DNA from: Actinomycetes bacterium
GTDB taxonomy: Bacteria > Actinomycetota > Actinomycetes > Actinomycetales > Actinomycetaceae
Length of the DNA: 39,024 nucleotides
Direction: 5' to 3'
Assembly: GCA_023426345.1 (NCBI GenBank)
Contig: JAFAAX010000101.1
Coordinates: forward strand, 1 to 39,024
How positions within the stretch are numbered: position 1 is the stretch's first letter; each line of letters starts with the position of its first letter. The translations under genes and the position numbers were made by a program. This document shows, piece after piece, positions 31,111 through 39,024 of the stretch. The notes beneath the pieces are model-generated. The model saw only the letters and a program-made list of their open reading frames with translations, was not told the DNA's origin and made no database searches.

Positions 31111-32493
31111 ATGCGCCTGAACAGGTCCGCGCGCGCCGGCGCGCCCTCGTCACGCCTCCCCCTCCGGGTCGACCAGGTCCTCGCGGCGGGCACGCCCGCC
31201 GCGCTGGCCCTGTGGCTCGCCTCGCTGCCCGACGAGGACATCACCTCCCAGCTGATCGACCTCGACGACGACGGCCTGTGCGCCCTGTCGCGGATCCTCA
31301 CCCCCGATCTCGCGCGCACGCTCATGGACGTCACCACCGCGGCCGCGGTCGCGCGCCTGGTGGCTGCCGTCCCCGTCCCGACCGGGGCGGGCCTGCTCGA
31401 CATCCTCTCCGAAAACGAGGCCGCCCGCGTGATCCGGCTGCTGGAGGAACCCACCGCCCGCGAGCTGCTCGACGCGATCCCGCGCTCGCACTCGGCGCTC
31501 CTGCGCGGCCTGCTGTCGTGGCCCGAGGAGTCGGCCGCCTCGTGGATACGCCCCTCCGTCATCGCGGTGGACGCGCGGAGCGCCCTGGCCGACGCCGTGG
31601 CCCTCGCCTCCCCGGACCCCGAGGAGCTGGGGGACGGGGTGTTCGTCCTCGACGACGAGGGCGAACACCGCCTCGCCGGGTGGGTGCCGCTGACCGCGCT
31701 CGCCGTCGGGCCGCCCGGTCGGCCGGCAGGCGACGCCATGGTCCCCGCCGAGGAGGTCCTGCGCTGGTCCGTCGAGGGGCTCGCCGATCAGGAGAGCGTG
31801 CTCGCCCACGGCCGCCGCTCCCCCAGCGGCTCGGTCCCCGTCGTCGACGCCGGCCGGGTGATCGGGATCGTCACCCGCGACGCCATCGCGAGGATCGCCG
31901 CGGAGGAGGCGCGCGAGGACACCGCGCTCCAGGGCGGTTCTTCCCCGCTGGACGGGTCCTACCGCGCGGCGTCCCCCTGGCAGATCTGGAGGGCCCGGGT
32001 CATCTGGCTGGCCGCGTTGTTCCTGGCGGAGATGTACACGGGCACCGTCATGCGCGCCTTCGAGGACGAGCTGGAGTCGGTCGTGGCCCTGTCGTTCTTC
32101 ATCCCGCTGCTCATCGGCACCGGTGGGAACGTGGGCACCCAGATCACCACCACGCTGGTGCGCGCGATGAGTGCCGAGGGGCTGCGCCTGCGCGATGTCG
32201 GCCGCGTCATCGGCAAGGAGCTGGCCGCCGGCCTCATGCTCGGCCTGACCATGGCCGCCCTGGGGGCGATCCGCGCCTGGACGCTCGGGGTCATCGCGCC
32301 GGTCATGGCCACCGTCGCGCTGGCCCTCCTGTGCGTCTGCCTGTGGTCCTCGCTCATCGCCTCCGTCCTGCCGTTGGCGCTCAAGCGAATCGGACTGGAC
32401 CCGGCCGTGGTCTCCGCGCCGATGATCTCGACGATCGTCGACGGCACCGGACTGGTCATCTACTTCATGCTGGCCCAGGCCATCGTGTGGTAG
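31111..32493 (+). CDS. mgtE: MgtE-family magnesium transporter
   Basis: Magnesium channel/transporter of the cytoplasmic membrane (460 aa). The cytoplasmic MgtE N domain (~25-140) has helical repeats such as LAAGTPAALALWLASLPDEDI. A CBS pair (~145-265) follows, ending GSVPVVDAGRVIGIVTRDA. The five-helix membrane domain begins at ~294. The signatures GTGGNVGTQ (336-344) and DPAVVSAPMIS-TIVDGTGLVIYF (430-452) are present, and D444 corresponds to the pore aspartate of this family. The ATG at 31111 has AGGAAG 6 nt upstream. It has its own promoter and a long structured leader, so expression probably responds to ion status. It converges on a hydrolase gene with only 21 nt between stops. Confidence 0.95.
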   Translation: MRLNRSARAGAPSSRLPLRVDQVLAAGTPAALALWLASLPDEDITSQLIDLDDDGLCALSRILTPDLARTLMDVTTAAAVARLVAAVPVPTGAGLLDILSENEAARVIRLLEEPTARELLDAIPRSHSALLRGLLSWPEESAASWIRPSVIAVDARSALADAVALASPDPEELGDGVFVLDDEGEHRLAGWVPLTALAVGPPGRPAGDAMVPAEEVLRWSVEGLADQESVLAHGRRSPSGSVPVVDAGRVIGIVTRDAIARIAAEEAREDTALQGGSSPLDGSYRAASPWQIWRARVIWLAALFLAEMYTGTVMRAFEDELESVVALSFFIPLLIGTGGNVGTQITTTLVRAMSAEGLRLRDVGRVIGKELAAGLMLGLTMAALGAIRAWTLGVIAPVMATVALALLCVCLWSSLIASVLPLALKRIGLDPAVVSAPMISTIVDGTGLVIYFMLAQAIVW

Positions 32494-32514
32494 GGCGGAG
32501 GGCGGGCGCCCCCG

Positions 32515-33258
32515 TCACACGACTCGCAGGAGGCCCGCCGATCCGCGGGCGGAGATCGCGGCCTCGCCGGCCCGCCGGCCCAGATCGATCAGCGCCGGCA
32601 CGTCGGCGTTGCTCCAGTGCGACAGGCCCGCCGTGTCGATGACGACCGCCGCGTCGCCGCCGTCCTCCTGGGAGTAGAGGCGGGACTCGAACCACCGCCG
32701 CCACCTGGGGCCCCGCCCAAAGACGACGGAGACCACATGCCGAGCGCCCATCTCGCGCGCCGCGCGCGCCGGCCGGGGCAGCAGGACGCCGCCGTCGACG
32801 GCGGACCGGCCGTCCACGGCGACCGGCGGGAACAGGCCCGGCACGGCGCTGCTGGCCAGCAGCGCGTCGACCAGCGGGCCGGTCGTGACCACGTGCGGGC
32901 GGACGTCCACGAGGGACGTGACCACGGCGCCGAACCGGATCGGCAGGTCCTCGATCAGCGCATCGCCCACTGTCTCGACCAGGTTCGCCCGCAAGGGGGC
33001 GGTGTCCAGCAGGCCACAGCGCCGCGAGGGCCTCACGGTGGCGAAGTCCGGCCACCCCGTGACCAGGAGCCGGTCCACGATCTCCGCAGCCGGCAGGCCC
33101 GCGGCCCACACGCCGCCGACCAGCGCCCCGGCGCTGCATCCGGCCACCAGCTGGACGTCCAGACCCGCTTCCTCGACGGCTAGGAGGACGCCGGCATGGG
33201 CCGCGCCGAATGCGGCCCCGCTGGACAGAGCGATACCCGTCTCCACCTCATCCTTCAC
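32515..33258 (-). CDS. Patatin-like phospholipase / hydrolase
   Basis: Hydrolase of 247 aa with the patatin fold and a Ser-Asp dyad. The glycine-rich oxyanion loop is at the start (SSGAAFGAAHAGVL), the nucleophile elbow is GCSAG (Ser at ~42), and the catalytic Asp is in DGG (AVDGGVLLP, ~153). It resembles the RssA/RssB group of small bacterial patatins; the substrate is unknown, most likely a lipid ester. I chose the GTG at 33258 because GGAGG lies 9 nt upstream. Longer in-frame starts would place a palindrome inside the coding region. It lies downstream of tuf but behind a strong terminator, so it uses its own promoter. Confidence 0.88.
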   Translation of the reverse strand: MKDEVETGIALSSGAAFGAAHAGVLLAVEEAGLDVQLVAGCSAGALVGGVWAAGLPAAEIVDRLLVTGWPDFATVRPSRRCGLLDTAPLRANLVETVGDALIEDLPIRFGAVVTSLVDVRPHVVTTGPLVDALLASSAVPGLFPPVAVDGRSAVDGGVLLPRPARAAREMGARHVVSVVFGRGPRWRRWFESRLYSQEDGGDAAVVIDTAGLSHWSNADVPALIDLGRRAGEAAISARGSAGLLRVV

Positions 33259-33299
33259 CGGGTGCTCCCTCCGTGCCTGCGGTCCCGCGTTCCCAACAG

Positions 33300-33317
33300 G
33301 TGAGAGTGTACTCTCAC
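33300..33317 (-). promoter_or_regulatory. 18-bp palindrome over patatin-gene promoter
   Basis: GTGAGAGT-GT-ACTCTCAC has perfect 8-bp arms. On the minus strand it contains TACACT, a likely -10 identical to that of rpsL, with GAGACC 17 nt upstream as a weak -35. It is 42 nt before the start codon. A repressor bound here would block the promoter. Confidence 0.55.
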
Positions 33318-33326
33318 TTAGCTCCG

Positions 33327-33343
33327 GGGTCTCCTCGAGACCC
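33327..33343. repeat. Small inverted repeat GGGTCTC-CTC-GAGACCC
   Basis: Perfect 7-bp arms with a 3-nt centre, overlapping the proposed -35 of the patatin gene. It may be a second regulator site or part of one complex operator with the palindrome at 33300. Confidence 0.4.
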
Positions 33344-33398
33344 GGCACGGGTGCGTCCGTCGGGCCCACACGCCGCGCCGCGCCCGGCTATACGAGAA

Positions 33399-33432
33399 AC
33401 CGCCCCGCCAGGCGTCTGCCTGGCGGGGCGGT
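33399..33432 (-). terminator. Intrinsic terminator of the str/tuf transcript
   Basis: A perfect 15-bp stem (ACCGCCCCGCCAGGC and complement, loop of 4) is followed on the minus strand by TTTCTCG. It lies 40 nt past the tuf stop. This is the clearest terminator in the window. Confidence 0.9.
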
Positions 33433-33471
33433 CCCCGGCCTCACCGACCCGACGGGGTCAGTGGAGCGAGG

Positions 33472-34662
<1,191 letters not shown>

Positions 34663-34711
34663 TGGTGTCCTCCTGGACTCGGGTAGATGTTCTCAGCCGT
34701 GGGCTGGTGCC

Positions 34712-34717
34712 ACTCTA
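34712..34717 (-). promoter_or_regulatory. Candidate tuf -10 element
   Basis: TAGAGT on the minus strand, about 50 nt before the tuf start, is a common actinobacterial -10. No convincing -35 was found. Confidence 0.35.
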
Positions 34718-34760
34718 GCATCCGCGGGGCGTGAGAATCCTACTGGTTTTCTGTTGGTGC

Positions 34761-34802
34761 GGGGCGGAATTCGGACCGGCCGGGCCGGCCGAACCCCGCC
34801 CC
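34761..34802 (-). terminator. Hairpin after fusA
   Basis: GGGGCGG/CCGCCCC and TTCGG/CCGAA form a long stem with a GGCC-rich tip, 8 nt past the fusA stop. No T-run follows, so it may terminate only partly or define a processing site between fusA and tuf. Confidence 0.55.
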
Positions 34803-34810
34803 AGTGGGAC

Positions 34811-36937
34811 TCACTCGCCCCGAGACTTCCCGATGATCTCCTCCGCCACGTTCCGGGGAACCTCGGCGTAGGAATCGAACTGCATGGTGTACACCGCGCG
34901 GCCCTGCGTCTTGCCGCGCAGGTCGCCGACGTACCCGAACATCTCCGACAGCGGCACGGTCGCCCGCACGACGCGCACGCCGTGCTGCTCGTCCATGGAG
35001 GAGATCGACCCGCGGCGCGAGTTGAGGTCCCCGATGACGTCGCCCATGTACTCCTCGGGCGTGCGCACCTCGACGTCCATGATCGGCTCGAGCAGGACGG
35101 GCTTCGCCTTCTTCGCGGCCTCTTTGAAGGCCATCGAGCCGGCGATCTTGAACGCCATCTCCGAGGAGTCGACCTCGTGGTAGGCGCCGTCCAGCAGGGT
35201 CGCCCGGACGTCCACCATCGGGTAGCCGGCCAGGACGCCGGACTGCATGGCGTCGCGGATGCCGGCATCCACGGAGGGGATGTACTCGCGCGGGACGCGA
35301 CCGCCGGTGACCTTGTCGACGAACTCGTAGTCCTCCTCGGAGTCCGTCGGAAGCGGCTCGAGCGCGATGATGACGCGCGCGAACTGGCCGGAGCCGCCCG
35401 TCTGCTTCTTGTGGGTGTACTCGTACTTCTCGACGGTCTGGCGGATGGTCTCGCGGTAGGCGACCATCGGCGCGCCGACGTTCGCCTCGACCTTGAACTC
35501 GCGACGCATGCGGTCCACGAGGATGTCGAGCATGAGCTCGCCCATGCCGCCGATGATGGTCTGACCGGTCTCCTGATCCTGCTCGACGGAGAAGGTCGGG
35601 TCCTCCTCCGCCAGGCGCTGGATCGCGATGCCCAGCTTCTCCTGGTCGGCCTTCGACTTCGGCTCGATCGCCACGTGGATGACGGGCTTCGGGAAGGTCA
35701 TCGACTCCAGGATGATCGGCTTGTTGATGTCGGACAGGGTGTCGCCCGTCGTCGTGTCCTTCAGCCCGATGACCGCGTAGATGTGGCCCGCGTGCGCGAA
35801 GTCGACGGGGTTCTCCTTGTTGGCGTGCATCTGGAAGATCTTCCCGATGCGCTCCTTCTTGCCCTTCGTCGAGTTGAGGACGGGCGAGCCCGCCGCCATC
35901 TTCCCGGAGTACACGCGGATGAACGTCAGCTTGCCGTAGAACGGGTGCGCCGCGATCTTGAAGGCCAGCGCCGAGAACGGCTCGTTCTCGTCGGGCTTGC
36001 GGGACTCGGTCTCGCCCTCGTCCTCGTGGCCCGGCTTGAAGCCCTTGACGTCGTCGATGTCCAGCGGGGTCGGCAGGTAGTCGATGACCCCGTCCAGCAC
36101 CGGCTGGACGCCCATGTTCTTCAGCGCCGTCCCGCAGTAGACCGGGAACGCCCGGGAGGAGACCGTCAGCGCGCGCACGCCCTGCTTGATCTGCTCGACG
36201 GTCAGCTCGCCGTTCTCCAGGTAGGCCTCCGTCAGCTCGTCGCTGCCCTCGGCCGCGGCCTCCATGAGCGCCTCGCGGTACTCCTGGGCCTTCTCGACCA
36301 GGTCGGCGGGGATCTCCCCCTCCTCGACCACGGCGCCCATGGTGGGCTGGCCGTCGGCGTCCACGGCCGGCCAGTGCAGGGACTTCATGCTGAGTAGGTC
36401 CACGACGCCGGCGAAGTCGCTCTCCGCGCCGATCGGCAGCTGCATGACGATCGGCGTCGCCTGGAGGCGGTCCTTGATCGTCTGGACGGAGAAGTAGAAG
36501 TCGGCGCCCATCTTGTCCATCTTGTTGATGAAGCAGATGCGCGGGACGTCGTACTTGTCGGCCTGGCGCCACACGGTCTCCGACTGCGGCTCCACGCCCT
36601 CCTTGCCGTCGAAGACGGCGACGGCCCCGTCGAGCACGCGCAGGGAGCGCTCGACCTCGACCGTGAAGTCCACGTGGCCAGGGGTGTCGATGATGTTGAT
36701 CTGGTTGTCTTTCCAGAAGCAGGTCACGGCGGCCGACGTGATGGTGATGCCGCGCTCCTTCTCCTGCTCCATCCAGTCGGTCGTCGAGGCGCCGTCGTGG
36801 GTCTCGCCGATCTTGTAGTTGATGCCCGTGTAGTAGAGGATGCGCTCCGTCACGGTCGTCTTGCCGGCATCGATGTGCGCCATGATGCCGATGTTGCGGA
36901 CCTTGTGCAGGTCCGTGAGCACCTCGTGCTGTGCCAC
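34811..36937 (-). CDS. fusA: Elongation factor G
   Basis: EF-G (708 aa) is the GTPase that drives ribosomal translocation. The G domain shows NIGIMAHIDAGKTTVTER (~15-32), ERGITITSAAVTCFW, DTPGHVDFTVEVERSLRVLDGA and NKMDKMGADF. Domain IV carries the tip loop and the segment GSMAFKEAAKKAKPVLLEPIMDVE. The start is a GTG at 36937 with GAAGGA 7 nt upstream. It lies in the usual rpsL-rpsG-fusA-tuf order. A dispersed inverted repeat sits between rpsG and this gene. Length and motifs are normal. Confidence 0.99.
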   Translation of the reverse strand: MAQHEVLTDLHKVRNIGIMAHIDAGKTTVTERILYYTGINYKIGETHDGASTTDWMEQEKERGITITSAAVTCFWKDNQINIIDTPGHVDFTVEVERSLRVLDGAVAVFDGKEGVEPQSETVWRQADKYDVPRICFINKMDKMGADFYFSVQTIKDRLQATPIVMQLPIGAESDFAGVVDLLSMKSLHWPAVDADGQPTMGAVVEEGEIPADLVEKAQEYREALMEAAAEGSDELTEAYLENGELTVEQIKQGVRALTVSSRAFPVYCGTALKNMGVQPVLDGVIDYLPTPLDIDDVKGFKPGHEDEGETESRKPDENEPFSALAFKIAAHPFYGKLTFIRVYSGKMAAGSPVLNSTKGKKERIGKIFQMHANKENPVDFAHAGHIYAVIGLKDTTTGDTLSDINKPIILESMTFPKPVIHVAIEPKSKADQEKLGIAIQRLAEEDPTFSVEQDQETGQTIIGGMGELMLDILVDRMRREFKVEANVGAPMVAYRETIRQTVEKYEYTHKKQTGGSGQFARVIIALEPLPTDSEEDYEFVDKVTGGRVPREYIPSVDAGIRDAMQSGVLAGYPMVDVRATLLDGAYHEVDSSEMAFKIAGSMAFKEAAKKAKPVLLEPIMDVEVRTPEEYMGDVIGDLNSRRGSISSMDEQHGVRVVRATVPLSEMFGYVGDLRGKTQGRAVYTMQFDSYAEVPRNVAEEIIGKSRGE

Positions 36938-36988
36938 TGAGTAGTCCTTCGTGTGGAAGTTGCGTGGATCAGTGTCCGTCCCCCACCG

Positions 36989-37060
36989 TCGACGAGGGCG
37001 TCCGCGCCTGTCCGGTCGGATTGCGCATCCGGCTCAACGGGCGAGGGCCGCCCTCGTCGA
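36989..37060. repeat. 12-bp inverted repeat between rpsG and fusA
   Basis: Arms TCGACGAGGGCG (36989-37000) and CGCCCTCGTCGA (37049-37060) match perfectly with a 48-nt loop. The arm differs at one base from that of the repeat at 3470-3538, and arm length and loop size are alike. It starts 12 nt past the rpsG stop. Confidence 0.7.
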
Positions 37061-37071
37061 AGGGAGGTGGA

Positions 37072-37542
37072 TCACCAGCGGTAGTGGGCGAACGCGCGGT
37101 TCGATTCGGCCATCTTGTGCATGTCCTCGCGGCGCTTGACAGCGGCGCCGAGGCCATTGGACGCGTCCATGATCTCGTTGGCGAGGCGCTCGGTCATGGT
37201 CTTCTCGCGGCGCTGGCGCGAGAAGTCGACCAGCCAGCGCAGCGCCAGCGTGGTGGCGCGGGCGGGCTTGACCTCGATCGGGACCTGGTAGGTCGCGCCG
37301 CCCACGCGGCGGGACTTGACCTCCAGCGCAGGGCGGATGTTGTCCAGCGCGCGCTTGAGCACGACCACCGGATCCTGCTCGGTCTTCTCCCGGACGTTCT
37401 CGAGAGCGCCGTAGACGATGCGCTCGGCGACCGTCTTCTTGCCGTCCAGCAGGACGCGGTTGACCAGCTGCGTGACGACCTTCGAGCCGTAGACCGGATC
37501 GTCGACCAGCGGGCGCTTGGGAGCGGGGCCCTTACGAGGCAT
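37072..37542 (-). CDS. rpsG: 30S ribosomal protein S7
   Basis: S7 (156 aa) is a primary 16S rRNA-binding protein of the head and E site; in E. coli it represses the str operon. It starts MPRKGPAPKRPLVDDPVYGS and contains LLDGKKTVAERIVYGAL, RRVGGATYQVPIEVKPAR and HKMAESNRAFAHYRW. The ATG at 37542 shares one base with the rpsL stop (TAATG), so the two are coupled. Length is normal. Confidence 0.99.
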   Translation of the reverse strand: MPRKGPAPKRPLVDDPVYGSKVVTQLVNRVLLDGKKTVAERIVYGALENVREKTEQDPVVVLKRALDNIRPALEVKSRRVGGATYQVPIEVKPARATTLALRWLVDFSRQRREKTMTERLANEIMDASNGLGAAVKRREDMHKMAESNRAFAHYRW

Positions 37543-37916
37543 TACTTCTTCTCCTTCTTCGCGCCGTAGCGGGAACGGGCCTGCTGGCGGTTGCGCACGC
37601 CCTGGGTGTCCAGGGCGCCGCGGACGATGCGGTAGCGCACGCCGGGGAGGTCCTTCACACGGCCGCCGCGCACGAGCACGATCGAGTGCTCCTGGAGGTT
37701 GTGGCCCTCGCCGGGGATGTACGCCGTGACCTCGATGCCCGAGGACAGGCGGACGCGCGCGACCTTCCGCAGAGCGGAGTTCGGCTTCTTCGGGGTCGTC
37801 GTGTACACGCGGGTGCACACACCGCGACGCTGGGGCGAGCCCTTGAGCGCGGGGGTCTTGACCTTCGCGCGCTTGGAGCTGCGTCCCTTGCGGACGAGCT
37901 GGTTGATGGTAGGCAC
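37542..37916 (-). CDS. rpsL: 30S ribosomal protein S12
   Basis: S12 (124 aa) is at the decoding centre and is the site of streptomycin-resistance changes. It contains QLVRKGRSSK, RGVCTRVYTTTPKKPNSALRK (the Lys of TPKKPNS is the classic position) and PGEGHNLQEHSIVLVRGGRVKDLPGVRY. The start is a GTG at 37916, giving the usual VPTINQLVRKG N-terminus; a longer in-frame version extends into the leader without family support. It is the first gene of the str transcript. Confidence 0.99.
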   Translation of the reverse strand: MPTINQLVRKGRSSKRAKVKTPALKGSPQRRGVCTRVYTTTPKKPNSALRKVARVRLSSGIEVTAYIPGEGHNLQEHSIVLVRGGRVKDLPGVRYRIVRGALDTQGVRNRQQARSRYGAKKEKK

Positions 37917-38207
37917 TGGTTCTCCAGTTCTGTGTGGTGTTGCCTGTTGGTGCGGGCGCGGGGCGCCTCCCCCGAGGAGAGGCGCGCGGCGCGCCTGTGG
38001 TGCAGTCATCCAGGGAATGGATCCGCCGGCCCCGATGCGGACGCGCGTGGTCCGCCAGGGGCCGGTGCGCCATGACTGGAACCGGTGTGGCCGGCCAGGA
38101 GAATGACGCCCGGAGCTCCGACAGATCGGGAGCCCGCTGTCCCAGGCCCGGCCGAGGGCCGACCCGGGGACGAGTCAGTGGACCCGGTCGCCCGGGTACC
38201 GCAAGAG
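37917..38207 (-). promoter_or_regulatory. Long 5' leader of rpsL
   Basis: About 290 nt between the promoter and the rpsL GTG without a supported gene. A hairpin GCGCCTC/GAGGCGC at 37963-37985 lies about 50 nt before the start. In-frame open sequence in this leader has no family features. Confidence 0.5.
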
Positions 38208-38237
38208 AGTGTAGTCAGCGCGGAATTCCCTCGTCAA
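38208..38237 (-). promoter_or_regulatory. str operon promoter (rpsL)
   Basis: On the minus strand TTGACG and TACACT are separated by 18 nt, the best sigma-70-type promoter in the window. The spacer contains the palindrome GGAATTCC. It would transcribe rpsL-rpsG and beyond after a leader of about 290 nt. Confidence 0.75.
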
Positions 38238-38451
38238 TGCGGGGGAACGTGACGTCGGGCGCAGGAGCGTCGCCGGGGCGTCCCGTCCCGACGCGGCGGA
38301 GGGCCCGCTGGGCCAGTTGGGACCGCGAGGTTCGCCCATCTGGGGCCGGGAGTGGTCGGCCGAGGGATGCCCGGAGAGCGCGAGGATTGTGTCGCTGTCC
38401 GTGAGGTCTGCCATCGGAGGCACTGCCGCATCCGACCACGGAGGAACGCTG

Positions 38452-38567
38452 ACGTGGTTCACAGCGCCCTTTCGGAACCAGCGCGTGGTTCAGTCCTCGC
38501 GAGGCCCGCAGCGGATTGTCCCGATGCTGAATCACGCGCCGGTTCTCGACATGGCCCTGAACCACGC
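38452..38567. repeat. Symmetric array of GCGTGGTTCAG sites
   Basis: Four copies: ACGTGGTTCA at 38452-38461, GCGTGGTTCAG at 38483-38493, and in reverse CTGAATCACGC at 38527-38537 and CTGAACCACGC at 38557-38567. The two same-strand pairs are 31 and 30 nt apart, mirrored about ~38510. The second and fourth are perfect 11-bp inverted copies. Confidence 0.55.
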
Positions 38568-38756
38568 GGTGTTGGCGAGTCCGAGGCCGCCTTGGTTCCA
38601 CGTCGTCTCATCGCATGGACGGTACGCCGACCTCACGACCGAACGGCACCGAAGTCGCGGGAGGAGAGGGGGCCCGGTCGGGGGGCCCGGTCGGGACACG
38701 GCGTTCACGGTCGGCGCGCCTCCAGCTCAGACAGGAGCCTGAGCAGGGACGTTGCT

Positions 38757-38781
38757 ACTCATCGGTCTGTAGACTCATCCG
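38757..38781 (+). promoter_or_regulatory. Regulator promoter with direct repeats
   Basis: ACTCATCGG (38757-38765) and ACTCATCCG (38773-38781) are 16 nt apart and flank TAGACT (38770-38775), a likely -10. Direct repeats over a -10 suit self-control by the downstream helix-turn-helix protein. Confidence 0.4.
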
Positions 38782-38796
38782 TGGCGCGCGCGGACA

Positions 38797-39024
38797 GTGG
38801 GTCGGGTGGAAGGCGAGCTGCAACGCATGGTCGGACGCAACATCCGCGCCATCCGCCTCGACCGCGGACTCAGCAAAGAACAATTCGCCGACGCCGGCGG
38901 CGTCCACCGCACCTTCATGGGCGGCGTCGAACGCGGCGAACGCAACCTCACCCTCCAAACCGTCGAACACCTCGCCCACGGCATCGGCGTCCCCACCCGC
39001 GAACTCCTCCACTTCCCCGACTGA
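38797..39024 (+). CDS. Small XRE-family regulator (C-protein-like)
   Basis: A 75-aa helix-turn-helix protein that covers almost only the DNA-binding domain: NIRAIRLDRGLSKEQFADAG, then HRTFMGGVERGERNLTLQTVE. The HRTFM-GVERGERNLTL block is the style of controller (C) proteins of restriction-modification systems and similar small XRE regulators. The GTG at 38797 is the longest start near the promoter; an ATG at 38827 just before the domain is possible. It uses codons such as AAA, GAA and CAA more freely than its neighbours, a hint of transfer. The stop is the last codon of the window, so any partner gene lies beyond. Confidence 0.8.
   Translation: MGRVEGELQRMVGRNIRAIRLDRGLSKEQFADAGGVHRTFMGGVERGERNLTLQTVEHLAHGIGVPTRELLHFPD

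Larger units (their letters stand above)
38238..38796. other. Non-coding region with repeats upstream of rpsL
   Basis: About 560 nt between the divergent rpsL promoter and the small regulator. Open frames exist but show no family features. It holds a symmetric GCGTGGTTCAG array (38452-38567), a 13-nt tandem duplication (GGGGGCCCGGTCG at 38668-38680 and 38681-38693) and a GCTCAG/CTGAGC inverted repeat (38725-38744). Confidence 0.6.

Noticed and set aside
38228..38238. CCCTCGTCAAT as another copy of the dispersed repeat arm
   Set aside because: It is better explained as the -35 (TTGACG) of the rpsL promoter and has no partner arm.
38317..38742. A 141-codon plus-strand frame before the XRE gene
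   Set aside because: No recognisable domain; it runs through repeats and a GC tandem duplication and lacks a ribosome-binding site.

Overview
The window is high-GC DNA from an actinobacterium. Three things point there: the gene order of the str and S10-spc-alpha ribosomal clusters, zinc-binding (C+) forms of S14 and L36, and frequent GTG starts. The Actinomyces/Schaalia type (Actinomycetaceae) is the best guess. That placement rests on protein style and gene order, not on a search.

Bases 1-16268 carry a nearly unbroken minus-strand S10-spc-alpha cluster. In transcription order it is rpsJ, rplC, rplD, rplW, rplB, rpsS, rplV, rpsC, rplP, rpmC, rpsQ, rplN, rplX, rplE, rpsZ, rpsH, rplF, rplR, rpsE, rpmD, rplO, then secY, adk, map, infA, rpmJ, rpsM, rpsK, rpoA, rplQ. 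Many neighbours share 1-4 bases at stop/start junctions. Breaks lie before rpsJ, between rplO and secY, between map and infA, between rpmJ and rpsM, and between rpsK and rpoA. rpsD is absent from the alpha part.

Bases 16269-17428 hold no credible gene but contain a structured rpsJ leader and a family of palindromic repeats. Then comes a minus-strand accessory locus: a 2370-residue sortase-type surface protein with four DUF5979-like repeats (20618-27730), a terminator, and a NarL-type response regulator translationally coupled to an unusual double histidine kinase (17429-20448). A 16-bp imperfect dyad occurs upstream of both the surface-protein gene and the regulator, so the two-component system may control both.

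Bases 28183-33258 hold a long-chain acyl-CoA ligase (fadD type), a TetR regulator, a MgtE magnesium transporter with its own promoter and a leader of about 290 nt that contains a 23-codon upstream ORF, and, convergent to it, a patatin-like hydrolase with a palindrome over its promoter.

Bases 33399-38237 are the minus-strand str cluster (rpsL, rpsG, fusA, tuf) with a good promoter at 38208-38237 and a strong terminator after tuf. Upstream is about 550 nt of non-coding DNA with a symmetric repeat array, then a small XRE/C-protein-like regulator that ends at the window edge.

The most interesting candidates for something undescribed are the mgtE leader with two mutually exclusive pairings around an upstream ORF, the surface-protein/two-component locus with its shared dyad and kinase-pseudokinase fusion, and the dispersed palindromic repeats.
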